Below, piece after piece: positions 38,901-49,406 of a DNA stretch of 64,000 nt. This stretch comes from Bolinopsis microptera (lineage: Eukaryota; Ctenophora; Tentaculata; Lobata; Bolinopsidae): contig NC_087083.1 of NCBI RefSeq assembly GCF_026151205.1, positions 1,488,001 to 1,552,000 on the forward strand. The letters run 5' to 3'. The number at the start of each line of letters is the position of its first letter. Positions within the stretch are counted from its first letter, which is position 1. Under the pieces are notes generated by a model that saw only the letters and a list, made by a program, of their open reading frames with translations, was not told where the DNA came from and searched no databases. The translations under genes and the position numbers were made by a program.

Positions 38901-40146
38901 GTCTTTTCCACATCTCTGTCATCAAAGAAGTCCTCTCGATTAAAACGGTCCCTGTTTGGCACTCCTGAGATAATTGACTGTCTTATACACAATGGTTTTA
39001 CCGTTTACAACATTTGCAGTAATATTTATTACCGAATTTAATTAGAATTTAACCCATACATTTTAAACACATGAACTGCTGTATCAGTAACCATCAAAAT
39101 AGAGACAAACCTATGAATTTGATGTTTATCTTGTTAAGTGGGAGGTTAACCTCTTCTTGACACAAAATACCCAGTCGTCTCCTGAGATCTCCGACATGAC
39201 AGAGGAAGCTACTGTCGAGTTCGATATTACAGCTAACCTAAGATAGTCAAACTGAGTGGGATCAATTTTAAGCATTACAAATCAGCAGTTATCAAGCAAC
39301 TGTGATGAAAGAGCCATTATTGAAATGTAAGGCAGATCTAGAGCTAGGAATGTGTTTCGGGGCATCAAAGAATAAGTATCTGTGTACTGTTCTTTACCAT
39401 ACCATTTAAACGATTTAATACATGGAAGTATCACAATAATATACTTTTTCAAAAACATAAACACGTTTAAAAAAAGGCTCGAATGGGTTATCGATATTTC
39501 CATATAATGCAGAATTGAAATAATCTGTTTAGGAGTAATACGTTCAAATTCGATCCTGATCTACAAAAGAGTAACATGACAGCAAAATCCGCTGTGCTTT
39601 TCTATACTAGAACAAGTTTTAGTAGTCTCCAGCACATCACAGCTTAAAGGCAGTAACACTAAATCGATTACATTAAATAACCTCTTAAGATCATTTAGTA
39701 ACATCTGTATTTCAATGTGCAACGAAACAGCTTCTATACTACTTTACTACTTCTATACTACTTTACTATCAACTAGATATACGGTTTGAGCATTGAAGCT
39801 CTATGCTGTGAGCAGCAACGAAAAGAGATGGGATTGCAATATATCGACTCACTTGTGAAAATAATGATTAAATCTCAAATCTCCTAATATAATACGATAA
39901 TTACGATTTCTAACTGCGCGGCGTAGTGCGTACTTTGAAATCCAAATAAAAATTATTTTTGATCAAAATATTGGAAAACAAAATTACAACATGATTCTAA
40001 TCTTGTGTAAAAAAATGTGATAAACAATATGCTGTTAAAAACTTTCGTGAAAAATTTTAAAGAGCATGATTTCCACCCGATTATGTGAAGTTATCATTTT
40101 TATGACTTTTACAGGTTATATTTTTTGTCAAGAGCTTAGCCATTAC
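38901..40146. other. No feature seen
   Basis: AT-rich sequence without convincing coding frames, RNA genes or element ends. CTTCTATACTACTTTACTA is repeated at 39,732-39,770. Confidence 0.4.
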
Positions 40147-40940
40147 GGTGTACGAGAAGGGGCCTTACGAAGAAAATATATGCTTTTTAAAAATATATAT
40201 ACTTTTTCAAAAAACATAAATACTTTTTCAAAAAACATATATACTTTTTTAAAAACATATATACTTTTTCAAAAAAACATATGTTTTTTGGAACGTATAT
40301 ATTTGCGGATAAACATGTATTTTTCGTAAGGCCCCTTCTCAAACATGGCGTGTACGAGAAGGTGCCTTGCAAGGCACCTTCTCGTACACGTGCGTAGATG
40401 GACTTAATTTGTAATTAAAAATGGAAAGAACAACCGGACAGCACTACTCAGACTCAGTCTCCTATCTAATCTTAGAAAAAGACTGCGATTTGAGCTGCTA
40501 AGGACCACAGTGATATCCATACAGGGAGATAAAGGAAAGAAGAGGAGGGAAAACCTCGCCATAGCTGAAACAATTTGCAAGAATTCACAGTTAGTTAGAT
40601 TAAGAATAGCTCTAAGCTAAAGCAATGTTGCATCTAGGTAGCTGTAACCCATCCACAGGTAGTAGAGGTGGTTCTACCTGAACATCTGCGGAAAAACATA
40701 TATTTTCCGTAAGGCCCCTTCTTGAACATCACGTGTACGAGAAGGTGCCTTGCAAGGCACCTTCTCGTACACGCCATGTTCGAGAAGGGGCCTTACGAAA
40801 AATATATGTTTATCCGCAAATATATACGTTCCAAAAAACATATGTTTTTTTGAAAAAGTATATATGTTTTTTGAAAAAGTATATATTTTTTGAAAAAGCA
40901 TATATTTTTCGTAAGGCCCCTTCTCGTACACCGTAAGCCA
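40147..40940. mobile_element. Nested inverted-repeat element with 40 bp palindromes
   Basis: The outer ends are CGGTGTACGAGAAGGGGCCT at 40,147 and its complement ending near 40,932. A 40 bp perfect palindrome with half-site GTGTACGAGAAGGTGCCTTG occurs at 40,350-40,389 and 40,733-40,772. Between outer ends and palindromes lie inverted AT-rich segments with repeated AAAAAGTATATATGTTTTTT. The centre is about 300 bp of single-copy DNA. GTAAGGCCCCTTCT modules recur five times or more. No transposase is present. It is a fold-back type element or several stacked copies of a small palindromic MITE. Frames rich in Lys, Tyr, Ile and Phe are repeat artefacts. Confidence 0.75.
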
Positions 40941-42076
40941 TTTGTCAAAATTTAGGTCATGGTATCATGTTATGTGACTATACAATGAGATTATAATCCG
41001 TTGATGTATAATATCTTGGAGTTTATCAGGGGATAAAATTATTTGTAGGTTTATAAACTACCAAAACGCGCGCTGAGTTGGACTCGTTGTATAATAATAA
41101 TGTATAACTATCAGTACATGATACACGATAACGTAAAACTATATAAATCGATAACATATAAGATCAAATAAACCATATGGTACCAAGTTACATTAATTGA
41201 TGAAATCTTTCCATGTTTTAGAATGAAAATCCATACACAAATATTCCTAGCTTTAAGTATGACACACATTATTACATGATAACGAATTGATTTAACGCGC
41301 ATATGCAAAATATATTGTAATTGTATAAGAATCGACCTTGTTTTTTAAAGATTAGTCATTTAAAGTATCGATGAGAAAATCCCTGTACAAATAGCTTCTA
41401 CTTATAATCCGATAATTTATGTTGTATGATGCAATGAAAATACTCATACCGCGCGCGCAGCTTGAACTACGACATACGCAAGCGTTCAGTTGCAAATTAT
41501 AAGGTCTACCGAAGTTTGTAGGGCGCGAAAAATTTTATGTTGACGTGCTCGCGCATTCTGAGTAGTCAGCTCGCGTTGGGATTCCATTGATAATTTTAAA
41601 GTTTTAACATTTTTATACTAAATTCTTTTTTAATTTGGTTCTAAAACGATAAAGCTTGCTTTTTGTGAAACTTTAATGTACTTTCGTAAAATAATTTTGA
41701 TGTGGCAGCGATTTAAAAAAGAAATTAGTTAAAAATTATACAAAAAAATTGGACATTTTTTGATATTAAAACATGTATAACTTGGGCTGTGTTGACAGTA
41801 GAAAAATTAATTAACCTCTATCCGACAGCTTTAAAAGTTTTCTAGGCGCCGCGCAAATCCACGCGCGCATTTTAGCGTGTCAAAATCGTTTAAAACTAGA
41901 ATTAGTTGATGAAGGAGCATAATGCAGATCATACGTTGTATCACTTGACCATTGCATGTTACATGTTACTGGTCTGGCCCGACATAGCACGTGCCATCGT
42001 GGCATTTCGGGAAGAAAGCGGCGCGTTACTTTAGACGAGTAACATCCGTCAATTAAGAGTATCACCTGTTAACCAT
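40941..42076. other. No gene; diverged GC-repeat fragment at the right
   Basis: AT-rich with scattered CGCGCG patches. 41,960-42,060 matches the dispersed family of 430-910 (CGGGAAGAAAGCGGCGCG, AACATCCGTCAAT). No genes are seen. Confidence 0.4.
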
Positions 42077-42952
42077 TAGTAGATGCTTTTACGGGCATTG
42101 TCTGCTCGATACGCTAGGGACCCCAGATACACCTTACTAGACGTATTTTTGACCGTAGAATCGATTGAAAGTAGTTTCAAAATGATTGGACTCATTTTTC
42201 TTGATGAAAATCGCGAAAAACCGATTTTTGGGCCAAAAATAGGCCAAAAAACCATGTTTTTTGATATTTTGAGCAAGTTAATTTTGTTGGAATGTCGGCA
42301 AAACTTGCATGGAGATAGCTAAAAGACAGCCGCACAAGATGGTATAAAAATAAAACAAATCCCTCTATTTTTTCTAAGGTAAAAATCCAAAAAAGTGGTA
42401 AAAATTTTGACTTTTTTGCTTGAAGTTTGAATAATTTTTTGCAGTTGTATTAAATCAACTCAAAAATAGTCACATCGTGTTTGCCTAAATTTTTCCTTTC
42501 TGAGAAGTACCCACTTCATATACTTTATCGAAGTTTGAATATTGTCAAATATTCAAACTTGGCAAGCGTTTTTGCCAAATTTTCGACGCGCACTACGCGC
42601 AAAAGCATTTAGTTGTTATCAATTGGCACCCGCGCGTTCATCATAAATTTAAAACAGCTATAACTCAGCGAGATTATGTCCGTTCTAGCTCATATTTTCA
42701 CACCAAATAGAAAATGATGTGATCTTATTGCTGACAAAATATGAATATAATTACTCTATTTGCCTTAGAGTAATAGACTGTCAAAGTTTAAAACGCGCAT
42801 TGGTATAGCACGTGACTAATAAGGCCAAATCTATACTTCTTAACATGTTATCGATCCTTAGACATCATACTATTGTGTCCAATTAGCGGTTTAGTTAGGT
42901 CTCTAAACTCGTAGCAGAAAACACGCCTTTTTGCCCGTAAGAGCCTCTACTA
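42077..42952 (+). mobile_element. MITE-A, complete copy at an independent locus
   Basis: An 876 bp element starting TAGTAGATGCTTTTACGGGC and ending GCCCGTAAGAGCCTCTACTA. It matches the copies at 12,764-13,643 and 26,413-27,336 along its length but has unrelated flanks, so it proves MITE-A is a real mobile family. If the outer TA is the target duplication, the element is 42,079-42,950. No coding capacity. Confidence 0.85.
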
Positions 42953-43000
42953 CATGGGTATTGGGTCTATTTGTATCATTCAGGTCGCGTCGTGGGCTCT

Positions 43001-43335
43001 TACTAAATCGCTCGCCCAAAAATTTCACGTGACTTTGGTTTTTTTGGTTTTGCCGCCGTACAAAACGGTTTTACATAAACCCTAATCCCAACCCTAACCC
43101 TAACCATAACCCCAAAGCTATCCATAATCTTAACCACAACCCTTACCCTAACCCGAGCCCTAAATAATCGAATTCACGTTTTACTAGCCTGTCACGTGAC
43201 CAAAACGGTTTTTTGCCCATAACTCTCCAGGGAAGCATTTTAACCCTACGTCATGGGGGGTGGTTCGGAATCAGCGTCCAAAAATACACCGATCTTGAAC
43301 CGAATTTTCTTAAAATTTGGGCGAGCGATTTAGTA
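43001..43335. mobile_element. MITE-B with telomere-like core, copy 1
   Basis: A 335 bp element with inverted ends TACTAAATCGCTCGCCCAAA and TTTGGGCGAGCGATTTAGTA, a possible TA duplication, and an internal degenerate (CCCTAA)n-like stretch at 43,079-43,165 (AACCCTAACCCTAACC and variants). No coding capacity. The telomere-like stretch is inside the element and so does not mark a chromosome end. Confidence 0.8.
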
Positions 43336-43623
43336 GGAGCGCGCGTCGTGACATAGTCATAAGTAAATTAAACAATTGCGCGGTAATCGTGAATCGGTAA
43401 ACAAGCTGATATGCCCATTTTACAGCATGAACTAACATGAGACAAAATAAAATATTGACTCACAATGCGATGTCAATCTTTCAATTCACAGCTTGGCGAG
43501 GCCCAGTCTAGTGGTGAATTTTTACCAAACTAGCGAAGCGCAATGTTGAATGTGATTGCGAGAATTGACGGGTGACACTCGTAAAATATTTATTCCATAT
43601 ATTGGAGTCCAACTCGGCTTTTA
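43336..43623. other. Spacer between two MITE-B copies, no feature seen
   Basis: Unremarkable sequence between the two copies, with GAGGCCCAGTCTAG-type wording but no gene or element ends. Confidence 0.35.
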
Positions 43624-43926
43624 CTGATTCGCTCGCCCAAAAATTTCACGTGACTTTGGTTTTTATGGTTTTGCAGCCGTACAAAACGGTTTTACATAAA
43701 TCCTAATCCCAACCCTAACCCTAACCATAACCCCGAAGTTAACCATAACCCTTTCCACAAGCATAACCCTAACCCGGGCCCTAAACAATCGAATTCGTAT
43801 TTTACTAGCCTGGGGGTGATTCGGAATCAGCGTCCAAAAATACACCGATTTAGAATTAGATCACTTTCATGCCCCAAAGGGCCTTTTCACAAGAATTTCC
43901 TTAAAATTTGGGCGAGCGATTTAGTA
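43624..43926. mobile_element. MITE-B, copy 2
   Basis: A 303 bp copy with ends TACTGATTCGCTCGCCC and GGGCGAGCGATTTAGTA and the same telomere-like core (43,706-43,785). It abuts the inner end of the right palindromic-motif arm. Confidence 0.8.
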
Positions 43927-46900
43927 GAAGCGGTAGAAAAGCGATCATAAGCGCCTATAAGCGCTTTTAAAGGACCAGTTAACTGAAAAATTTGTAGTCT
44001 CCAATTTGGCTAAGATTTAAATCAGCTGTGACAAACTGGTAAAAAATTGTATCGCCGAAAGAACCAACTCTCTAGCTTACGTGTAACGCGTGTTATTGCA
44101 ATAATAAGCTGTGGCCGCGTGACGTCATAAAGTCCCTCAGTGCGCGCTGGCATAGCGTAATACAATGCACAAATGTTTATCATCGTCAATAAAACACGTG
44201 TAACTCACTCAAATTTTAGAGTTATGACTATTTCCCTAGTTCTCCAAAATCCTTATAGTTTTGGCTATCACCCTAACTATATGAATAGCTGATTGGATGT
44301 ACAGTGCTCACGTCAGGATTTTAAACAGTGACATAAGTTCTTGAACAGTGGCTGGTGAATGTACGGTTAGAAAGTTTCTGCTATTACAATTAGTTATGTC
44401 ATATGTGATAATTTTTGATTGTTTTCATTGCTTCATTAAAACGAAGGGAGACTGTACCGATTATTTTTCCCCAGTCCATGAAACTAATACACAAAATAAT
44501 GTGCTATATATTAAATATAGCTGATCAGAGTGTAACTCTGTAATATAATATTACAGTTGTTCGGAAGAATGCGAGCAGTCGAATGGTTCGCTGTCCTAAA
44601 AGACATAGTTCCGAGAGCAATTATATTTTTAGCATAGCGAAATTTCTTACTTTAATCCACACGTGCCAGACAGTACAGGAGACAAGAAGTCTGGCTATTT
44701 TACGGCCGTTCTCATGGGACCATTAGTAGAAGTAGCTCCTATCAGAACGGTGCCGTGGGAACTGAAAAATACCCGGTCTACTAAATACTGATTGGAGTGT
44801 ACAGTGTGCGGAGTGTTTTGAATTTGACTTACCTAGTTATCGTCCTACTTGTATGATCATCGGTACTTACCATAAATAAACTACAGGTAAATTTAAATAC
44901 CAAGTGCAAACGTGTTCAGTCAATCGACCCACTGAACAACTATAGAATTTCCAAGACCCTATTATTCTTTGACCCTATTATTCTTTGGCCATATGTATTA
45001 CGGCACGATCGATTCTTAGATGGCTAAACGACAAACGTTAATCTATACAATTCTTAAACTATGAGATAGCACTTTAATCTAAAAATACACTTTTTATATT
45101 ACTCCTGATTTTTACATTTCAATTTTCACGTAAAACATTGTAGCCATAGGTTGATCATGGACACTGACAGCTTAATTTTAGATAATAATGATTTATGAGT
45201 TTCTCTAAAGTTAACTCTAAACTTGTGTAGTCCAGTCATTTATGGACATTTATGGAATTGAACCTGCAAATTTTCGTATACTCACGAAATTTTGCAAAGA
45301 CCTTCCCAAAAGTATGAATAAACGATTTTCGGTTGGAGACATATTGACCACGCCGATATTGACCCAATAACGTAACCGACCTTTTGTTTCTGAAGGTCGT
45401 AGAGACTTCTAAATAGGCTGAAACGAAGCGGCATATGCATGTTTATATAGGAGTAACTGAGCAACACATGGCCTAAAATCCTTACTTTTCGAGAAATTTG
45501 CCAAAAACCATTTTGGGCGTGGTGCTGAGCCCATTTTCGATAGGATCGTGATAGAGTCTTTAGACAGGGTGCAAAAGAACCGCAATTAGCATATTTATAT
45601 ATGACTTACGAAGAAACAGATGCCTTAAAGTGCTTACTTTTTCAGTTATTGGCGAAAAACTGATTTCCGGTTCCAGAAATCATGCAAAAATATGGGTATC
45701 TTGTAAATTGGGCTATGAAGGCCCTACAGATTTTTGAATGGGTGCAAATTGTGCAGAATGGCCATGTTTATATACAACTTATGAAGCAACATGTACCCTA
45801 AAACACTTACTTTTCGAGTTATTTGGGGGAGAACCATTGTATTATGTCCATTTTTACCTGTAAAATACAGTCTCACGAGCTCTTCTGTGCGCGCAAGGGA
45901 CTTTATGACGTCATCGCCAAAATAATACAAACGGTAATTACACGCGTTAGAGAGCAGTTAGAGATTTAGGAATTTCGACTCGTTGCTCAGTTTGCTATTT
46001 GTCACAATCTGTCAAAATATGAGGATAACTTTTTTTTGAGTTAACTGGTCCTTTAAATCCTGATTCTGCCGGTGACCCCAGGTTGCACAAAAAAGCACTT
46101 ATAACTATAAGCGGGCACACTGATTTCCAGTTCTGACCAGGTTAAGGGGAATTGAGAAATCTCTTATAAGCGCAGCATTAAAAAAGCGCTAATGAGCGCT
46201 TTTTAATTCCGGGCACTCCCCCGTTCCGACCAGGTTAGTGGCAGCATTGAAAAAGCGCTTATAAGCGCTTTCTAATTCTTGCCAACCAGGCCATGGGTGA
46301 TAGGAAAAGCGGTAGAAAAGCGATCATAAGCGCTTTTAAATCCTGACTCTGCCGTGTACCCCAGGTTGCTCAGAAAAGCACTTATAAGCGGGCACTCTGA
46401 TTTCCAGTTCCGACCAGGTTAGGGGCAGCATTTAAAAAGCGCCTCTGAGCGCTTTTTAATTCCGGGCACTCCCCCGTTCCGACCAGGTTAGTGGCAGCAT
46501 TGAAAAAGCGCTTATAAGCGCTTTCTAATTCTTGCCAACCAGGCCATGGGTGATAGGAAAAGCGGTAGAAAAGCGATCATAAGCGCTTTCAATTCCGGGC
46601 ACACCCCTGTTCCGAACAGGTTAGGGGCAGCATTGAAAAAACGCTTATAAGCGCTTTATAATTCTTGCCAACCAGGCCATGGGTGATAGAAAAAGCGGTA
46701 GAAAAGCGATCATAAGCGCCTATAAGCGCTTTTAAATCCTGACTCTGCCGGTGCACCCCAGGTTGCTCAGAAAAGCACATGCAAGTTCCGACCAGGTTAA
46801 GGGGAATTGAGAAATCGCTTATAAGCGCTTTTTAATTCCGGGCACTCCCCCGTTCCGACCAGGTTAGTGGCAGCATTGAAAAAGCGCTTATAAGCGCTTT

Positions 46901-47783
46901 TTAATTCCGGGCACTCCCCTGTTCCGAACAGGTTAGGGGCAGCATTGAAAAAACGCTTATAAGCGCTTTATAATTCTTGCCAACCAGGCCATGGGTGATA
47001 GAAAAAGCGGTAGAAAAGCGATCATAAGCGCCTATAAGCGCTTTTAAATCCTGACTCTGCCGGTGCACCCCAGGTTGCTCAGAAAAGCACATGAAAGTTC
47101 CAACCAGGTTAAGGGGAATTGAGAAATCGCTTATAAGCGCTTTTAAATTCCGGGCACTTCCCCGTTCCGACCAGGCTAGGGGCAGCATCGAAAAAGCGCT
47201 TATAAGCGCTTTTTAATTCCTGCTCACCTGGCCATGGATGATAGGAAAAGCGGTAAAAGCGGTGAAATAGCGATGAATTAGCCGTTATAAGCGATTTCTA
47301 AAAAAACGCTTATAATCGATTATAAGCGGTTATAAGATGTAATATAGCGTTTTCCTGACTCAATTTTAAAAGCGCTTATAAGCGCTTTATTTGCGCTTTA
47401 CAAACAGCTAAATTGCACCCCAATTATAAGCATTTATAATCGCTTATAAATGGTTCAAAAAAGCGCCTACGAATCGCTTATCCGGCCAACCGCTTATCCA
47501 CCCGTTTTTGGCGCCAATCCTACTGGAAAACCGCTTTCAAATCGCTCAGCGACGCTAGTAAGCGCTTAAAAGCGCTTATAAGCGCTTTTAAATTAAAAAA
47601 AGCGCTTTTTTGAATTATGACACCAATTATAGTCGATTATAAGCGCATTTTTTTTGAACCGTTTATAATCGTAAAAAAAGCGATTGTAAACGGTTTTTTA
47701 AAAAAAAGCGCCGAAAAAGCGCTCAATAAGCGATTATCGGCGACGATCATAAAATATCGTTTATGGAAACTTGCCCAAATTTT
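43927..47783 (-). repeat. Right arm: array of AAGCGCTTATAAGCGCTT palindromes
   Basis: Inverted partner of 29,639-31,190. It has the same spacers in complement (GTTCCGACCAGGTTAGGGGC, AATCCTGACTCTGCCGGTGC, CCAACCAGGCCATGGGTGAT) and the same outermost stretch, ending CTTGCCCAAATTT. Without the 2.08 kb element at 43,971-46,052 it is about 1.77 kb, slightly longer than the left arm because of extra repeat cycles. No target duplication is evident beyond the outer ends, so one giant element is only a hypothesis. Confidence 0.8.
43971..46052. mobile_element. 2.08 kb TTAA-target DNA transposon, non-autonomous
   Basis: The ends AGGACCAGTTAACT and AGTTAACTGGTCCT are perfect inverted repeats flanked by TTAA (43,967-43,970 and 46,053-46,056). 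The uninterrupted host repeat GCGCTTTTAAATCCTGACTC at about 46,335 shows the empty site. TTAA duplication with AGG.. ends fits Kolobok- or piggyBac-like transposition; I slightly prefer Kolobok. The interior has no transposase but holds about three diverged units of about 170 bp between 45,420 and 45,850 (shared TTTATATA..ACTTA, CTTACTTTTCGAG). A truncated copy starts at 15,996. Confidence 0.9.
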
Positions 47784-48182
47784 ATCAGCTCTTATTATTT
47801 GACGCTGCTCCTAATATATTATAATTCGAAAATATCTGGCTTTTGACGCAATAGTTACACAGTTATATAACTACTGTTTTATAGGCCAATAAGGAAACAC
47901 ACCACTGAAACAAACCTCGGACCCTTTATTCAATTCAAGGCACTAAACGCAAAACGACCACTGAACGACCACTGAACAAGTAAGTCATTAAAAATATTAA
48001 TTGAAATTTGATAATTATGTACCACGAGAGCTGTGTGATAATATAAGAACCTTGATACGCGCGAAAAGTGGCATGCAACGTATGTCAATAAGAACCTATG
48101 TTGATCCTGGAATGTTGGATCTTTCAATCTGCATCAATCCCCTTACAGCTGATTTCATTTCAGAGATATCAATTGATCAACA
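47784..48182 (+). other. Upstream region of the nuclease-helicase gene; possible extra 5' coding
   Basis: From about 48,001 a frame different from the main gene stays open to 48,351. Its first about 60 codons (around CVPRELCDNIRTLI-like wording) look protein-like, without low complexity. This could be an upstream part of the gene separated by a second frameshift near 48,180, or chance. I see no clear promoter. Confidence 0.25.
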
Positions 48183-49406
48183 ATGGATAACTATTTGGAA
48201 AATGGAAAACAAATATACGAAGAATATTGCTCAACATCTGAAAACCTGCCCACAATGCTTCCAAGAGCACCGGAGCAGACCTACATTGATGTATATCCAG
48301 ATGAAGATCAGCCCGGTCCCAGCTTTACAGATGACAGAAGACATCAATTAGACTACGAGACTGAAGTTAAGGTGTATAGGGCTTTGGAAGAGGTAGATGG
48401 AAACTTCATTGTTCTTCACAGTTTCAAATACACGCATCATCAATATCGTTTGTGTGCAGGTAAAAGTCATATCCGAAAAGGATGTTCTAATTGTAAAGGC
48501 AAAAATGCAGAAAATCAGGAGGGGGAAAGTGACTTTCTCATCATTTGTGCGGACAGTTTCATTATCATCGAGGTAAAGAACATGGATAATGTTGGAGAGG
48601 TTTTGGAATGTGAACCAGACTTCCACCTGTGTTCAATTGGCGAGGACTGGCAACCTCAGTGTAACAGAGACCAGCAGTTGAAAGCATTAATCGGAACGTT
48701 CCAGAAATCAGTCAAACAAAGAAACAAGATTGTGGAACTGATCAAGTGTATGGATAAGGATGCAAAAATTCTTCAGTTTACTGCCTATCCTAATTTTAGT
48801 AAACAGTTTAAAGATGAGTTTAAATTTAGTGAGATTACAGAACTCCCGTTAAGTGATGATGAACTGTCAACTATCATATTTGAAGAGGACCTTTGTCGCA
48901 ACGAACTTGATGCTGCTTGGTGGGCAGCAAATGTAACTCTGGCCAATTATTCATCTTCAGATTCCCATGAGAGAGTAAGGAACATTTTGTTAGCTATTTG
49001 GGCCACAGAGAGAAACACGTGTGATAAATCCAAGTGCAGTTTAGGACGATGTATTATGGATGTCAACAAACAACTTAAGGAAGGTCGCATTACTTTTGAG
49101 CCTAAAAAAGGTAAAAACCGTAATCAAAATCCCGCAGTTGTCAAAGCTCCCGATGTTATCAGAAACAATTCTAATGTGGAAAACCTAACAGTAGAACAAC
49201 ACAATGCTTTTGAGTCAAAAGAGAATTTGTTGTTGATTAACGGTCCCGCAGGGGCGGGCAAAACTGTCATATTGTGTGGTAAAATACTGCAACTGTTAGA
49301 GTCTGATAAGAACAATAAAGTTGTGGTATTTAAGTTTACTGGAGAAGGGAACAATTCACAGCATTATCAAAGTGCGTTAGATAACGCTAGTATAAAATCG
49401 AACTGA
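48183..49406 (+). CDS. NERD-like nuclease / SF1 helicase, N-terminal part (frameshifted)
   Basis: A 407-codon intronless frame. Residues about 58-132 carry a PD-(D/E)XK nuclease core of NERD type: DYETEVKVYRAL helix, Asp117 in GESDFLII, and Glu130-x-Lys132 in IIIEVKN. CxxC cysteines lie between them (101-104). Residues 335-343 (LTVEQHNAF) form a Q-motif, and 354-361 (GPAGAGKT) are Walker A of a superfamily 1 helicase. Family knowledge suggests ATP-dependent nucleic-acid translocation with a possible nuclease; substrate and cellular role are unknown. The frame ends at TGA 49,404 right after Walker A, but helicase sequence continues in another phase from 49,391, so a one-base-type shift near AGTATAAAATCG splits the gene. 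This may be a sequencing error or real decay. The ATG is the first in frame after a stop at 48,174, so the true start may be further upstream. Confidence 0.8.
   Translation: MDNYLENGKQIYEEYCSTSENLPTMLPRAPEQTYIDVYPDEDQPGPSFTDDRRHQLDYETEVKVYRALEEVDGNFIVLHSFKYTHHQYRLCAGKSHIRKGCSNCKGKNAENQEGESDFLIICADSFIIIEVKNMDNVGEVLECEPDFHLCSIGEDWQPQCNRDQQLKALIGTFQKSVKQRNKIVELIKCMDKDAKILQFTAYPNFSKQFKDEFKFSEITELPLSDDELSTIIFEEDLCRNELDAAWWAANVTLANYSSSDSHERVRNILLAIWATERNTCDKSKCSLGRCIMDVNKQLKEGRITFEPKKGKNRNQNPAVVKAPDVIRNNSNVENLTVEQHNAFESKENLLLINGPAGAGKTVILCGKILQLLESDKNNKVVVFKFTGEGNNSQHYQSALDNASIKSN

Noticed and set aside
40187-40931. Lys/Tyr/Phe-rich frames
   Set aside because: They read AAAAAGTATATATG repeats inside a nested palindrome.
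43079-43165. Telomere or chromosome end
   Set aside because: The CCCTAA-like tract is short, degenerate and enclosed by MITE-B ends, with a second copy 620 bp away.
29639-47783. A Polinton/Maverick element
   Set aside because: No polymerase, integrase or capsid-like frames, and the ends do not look like Polinton ends.
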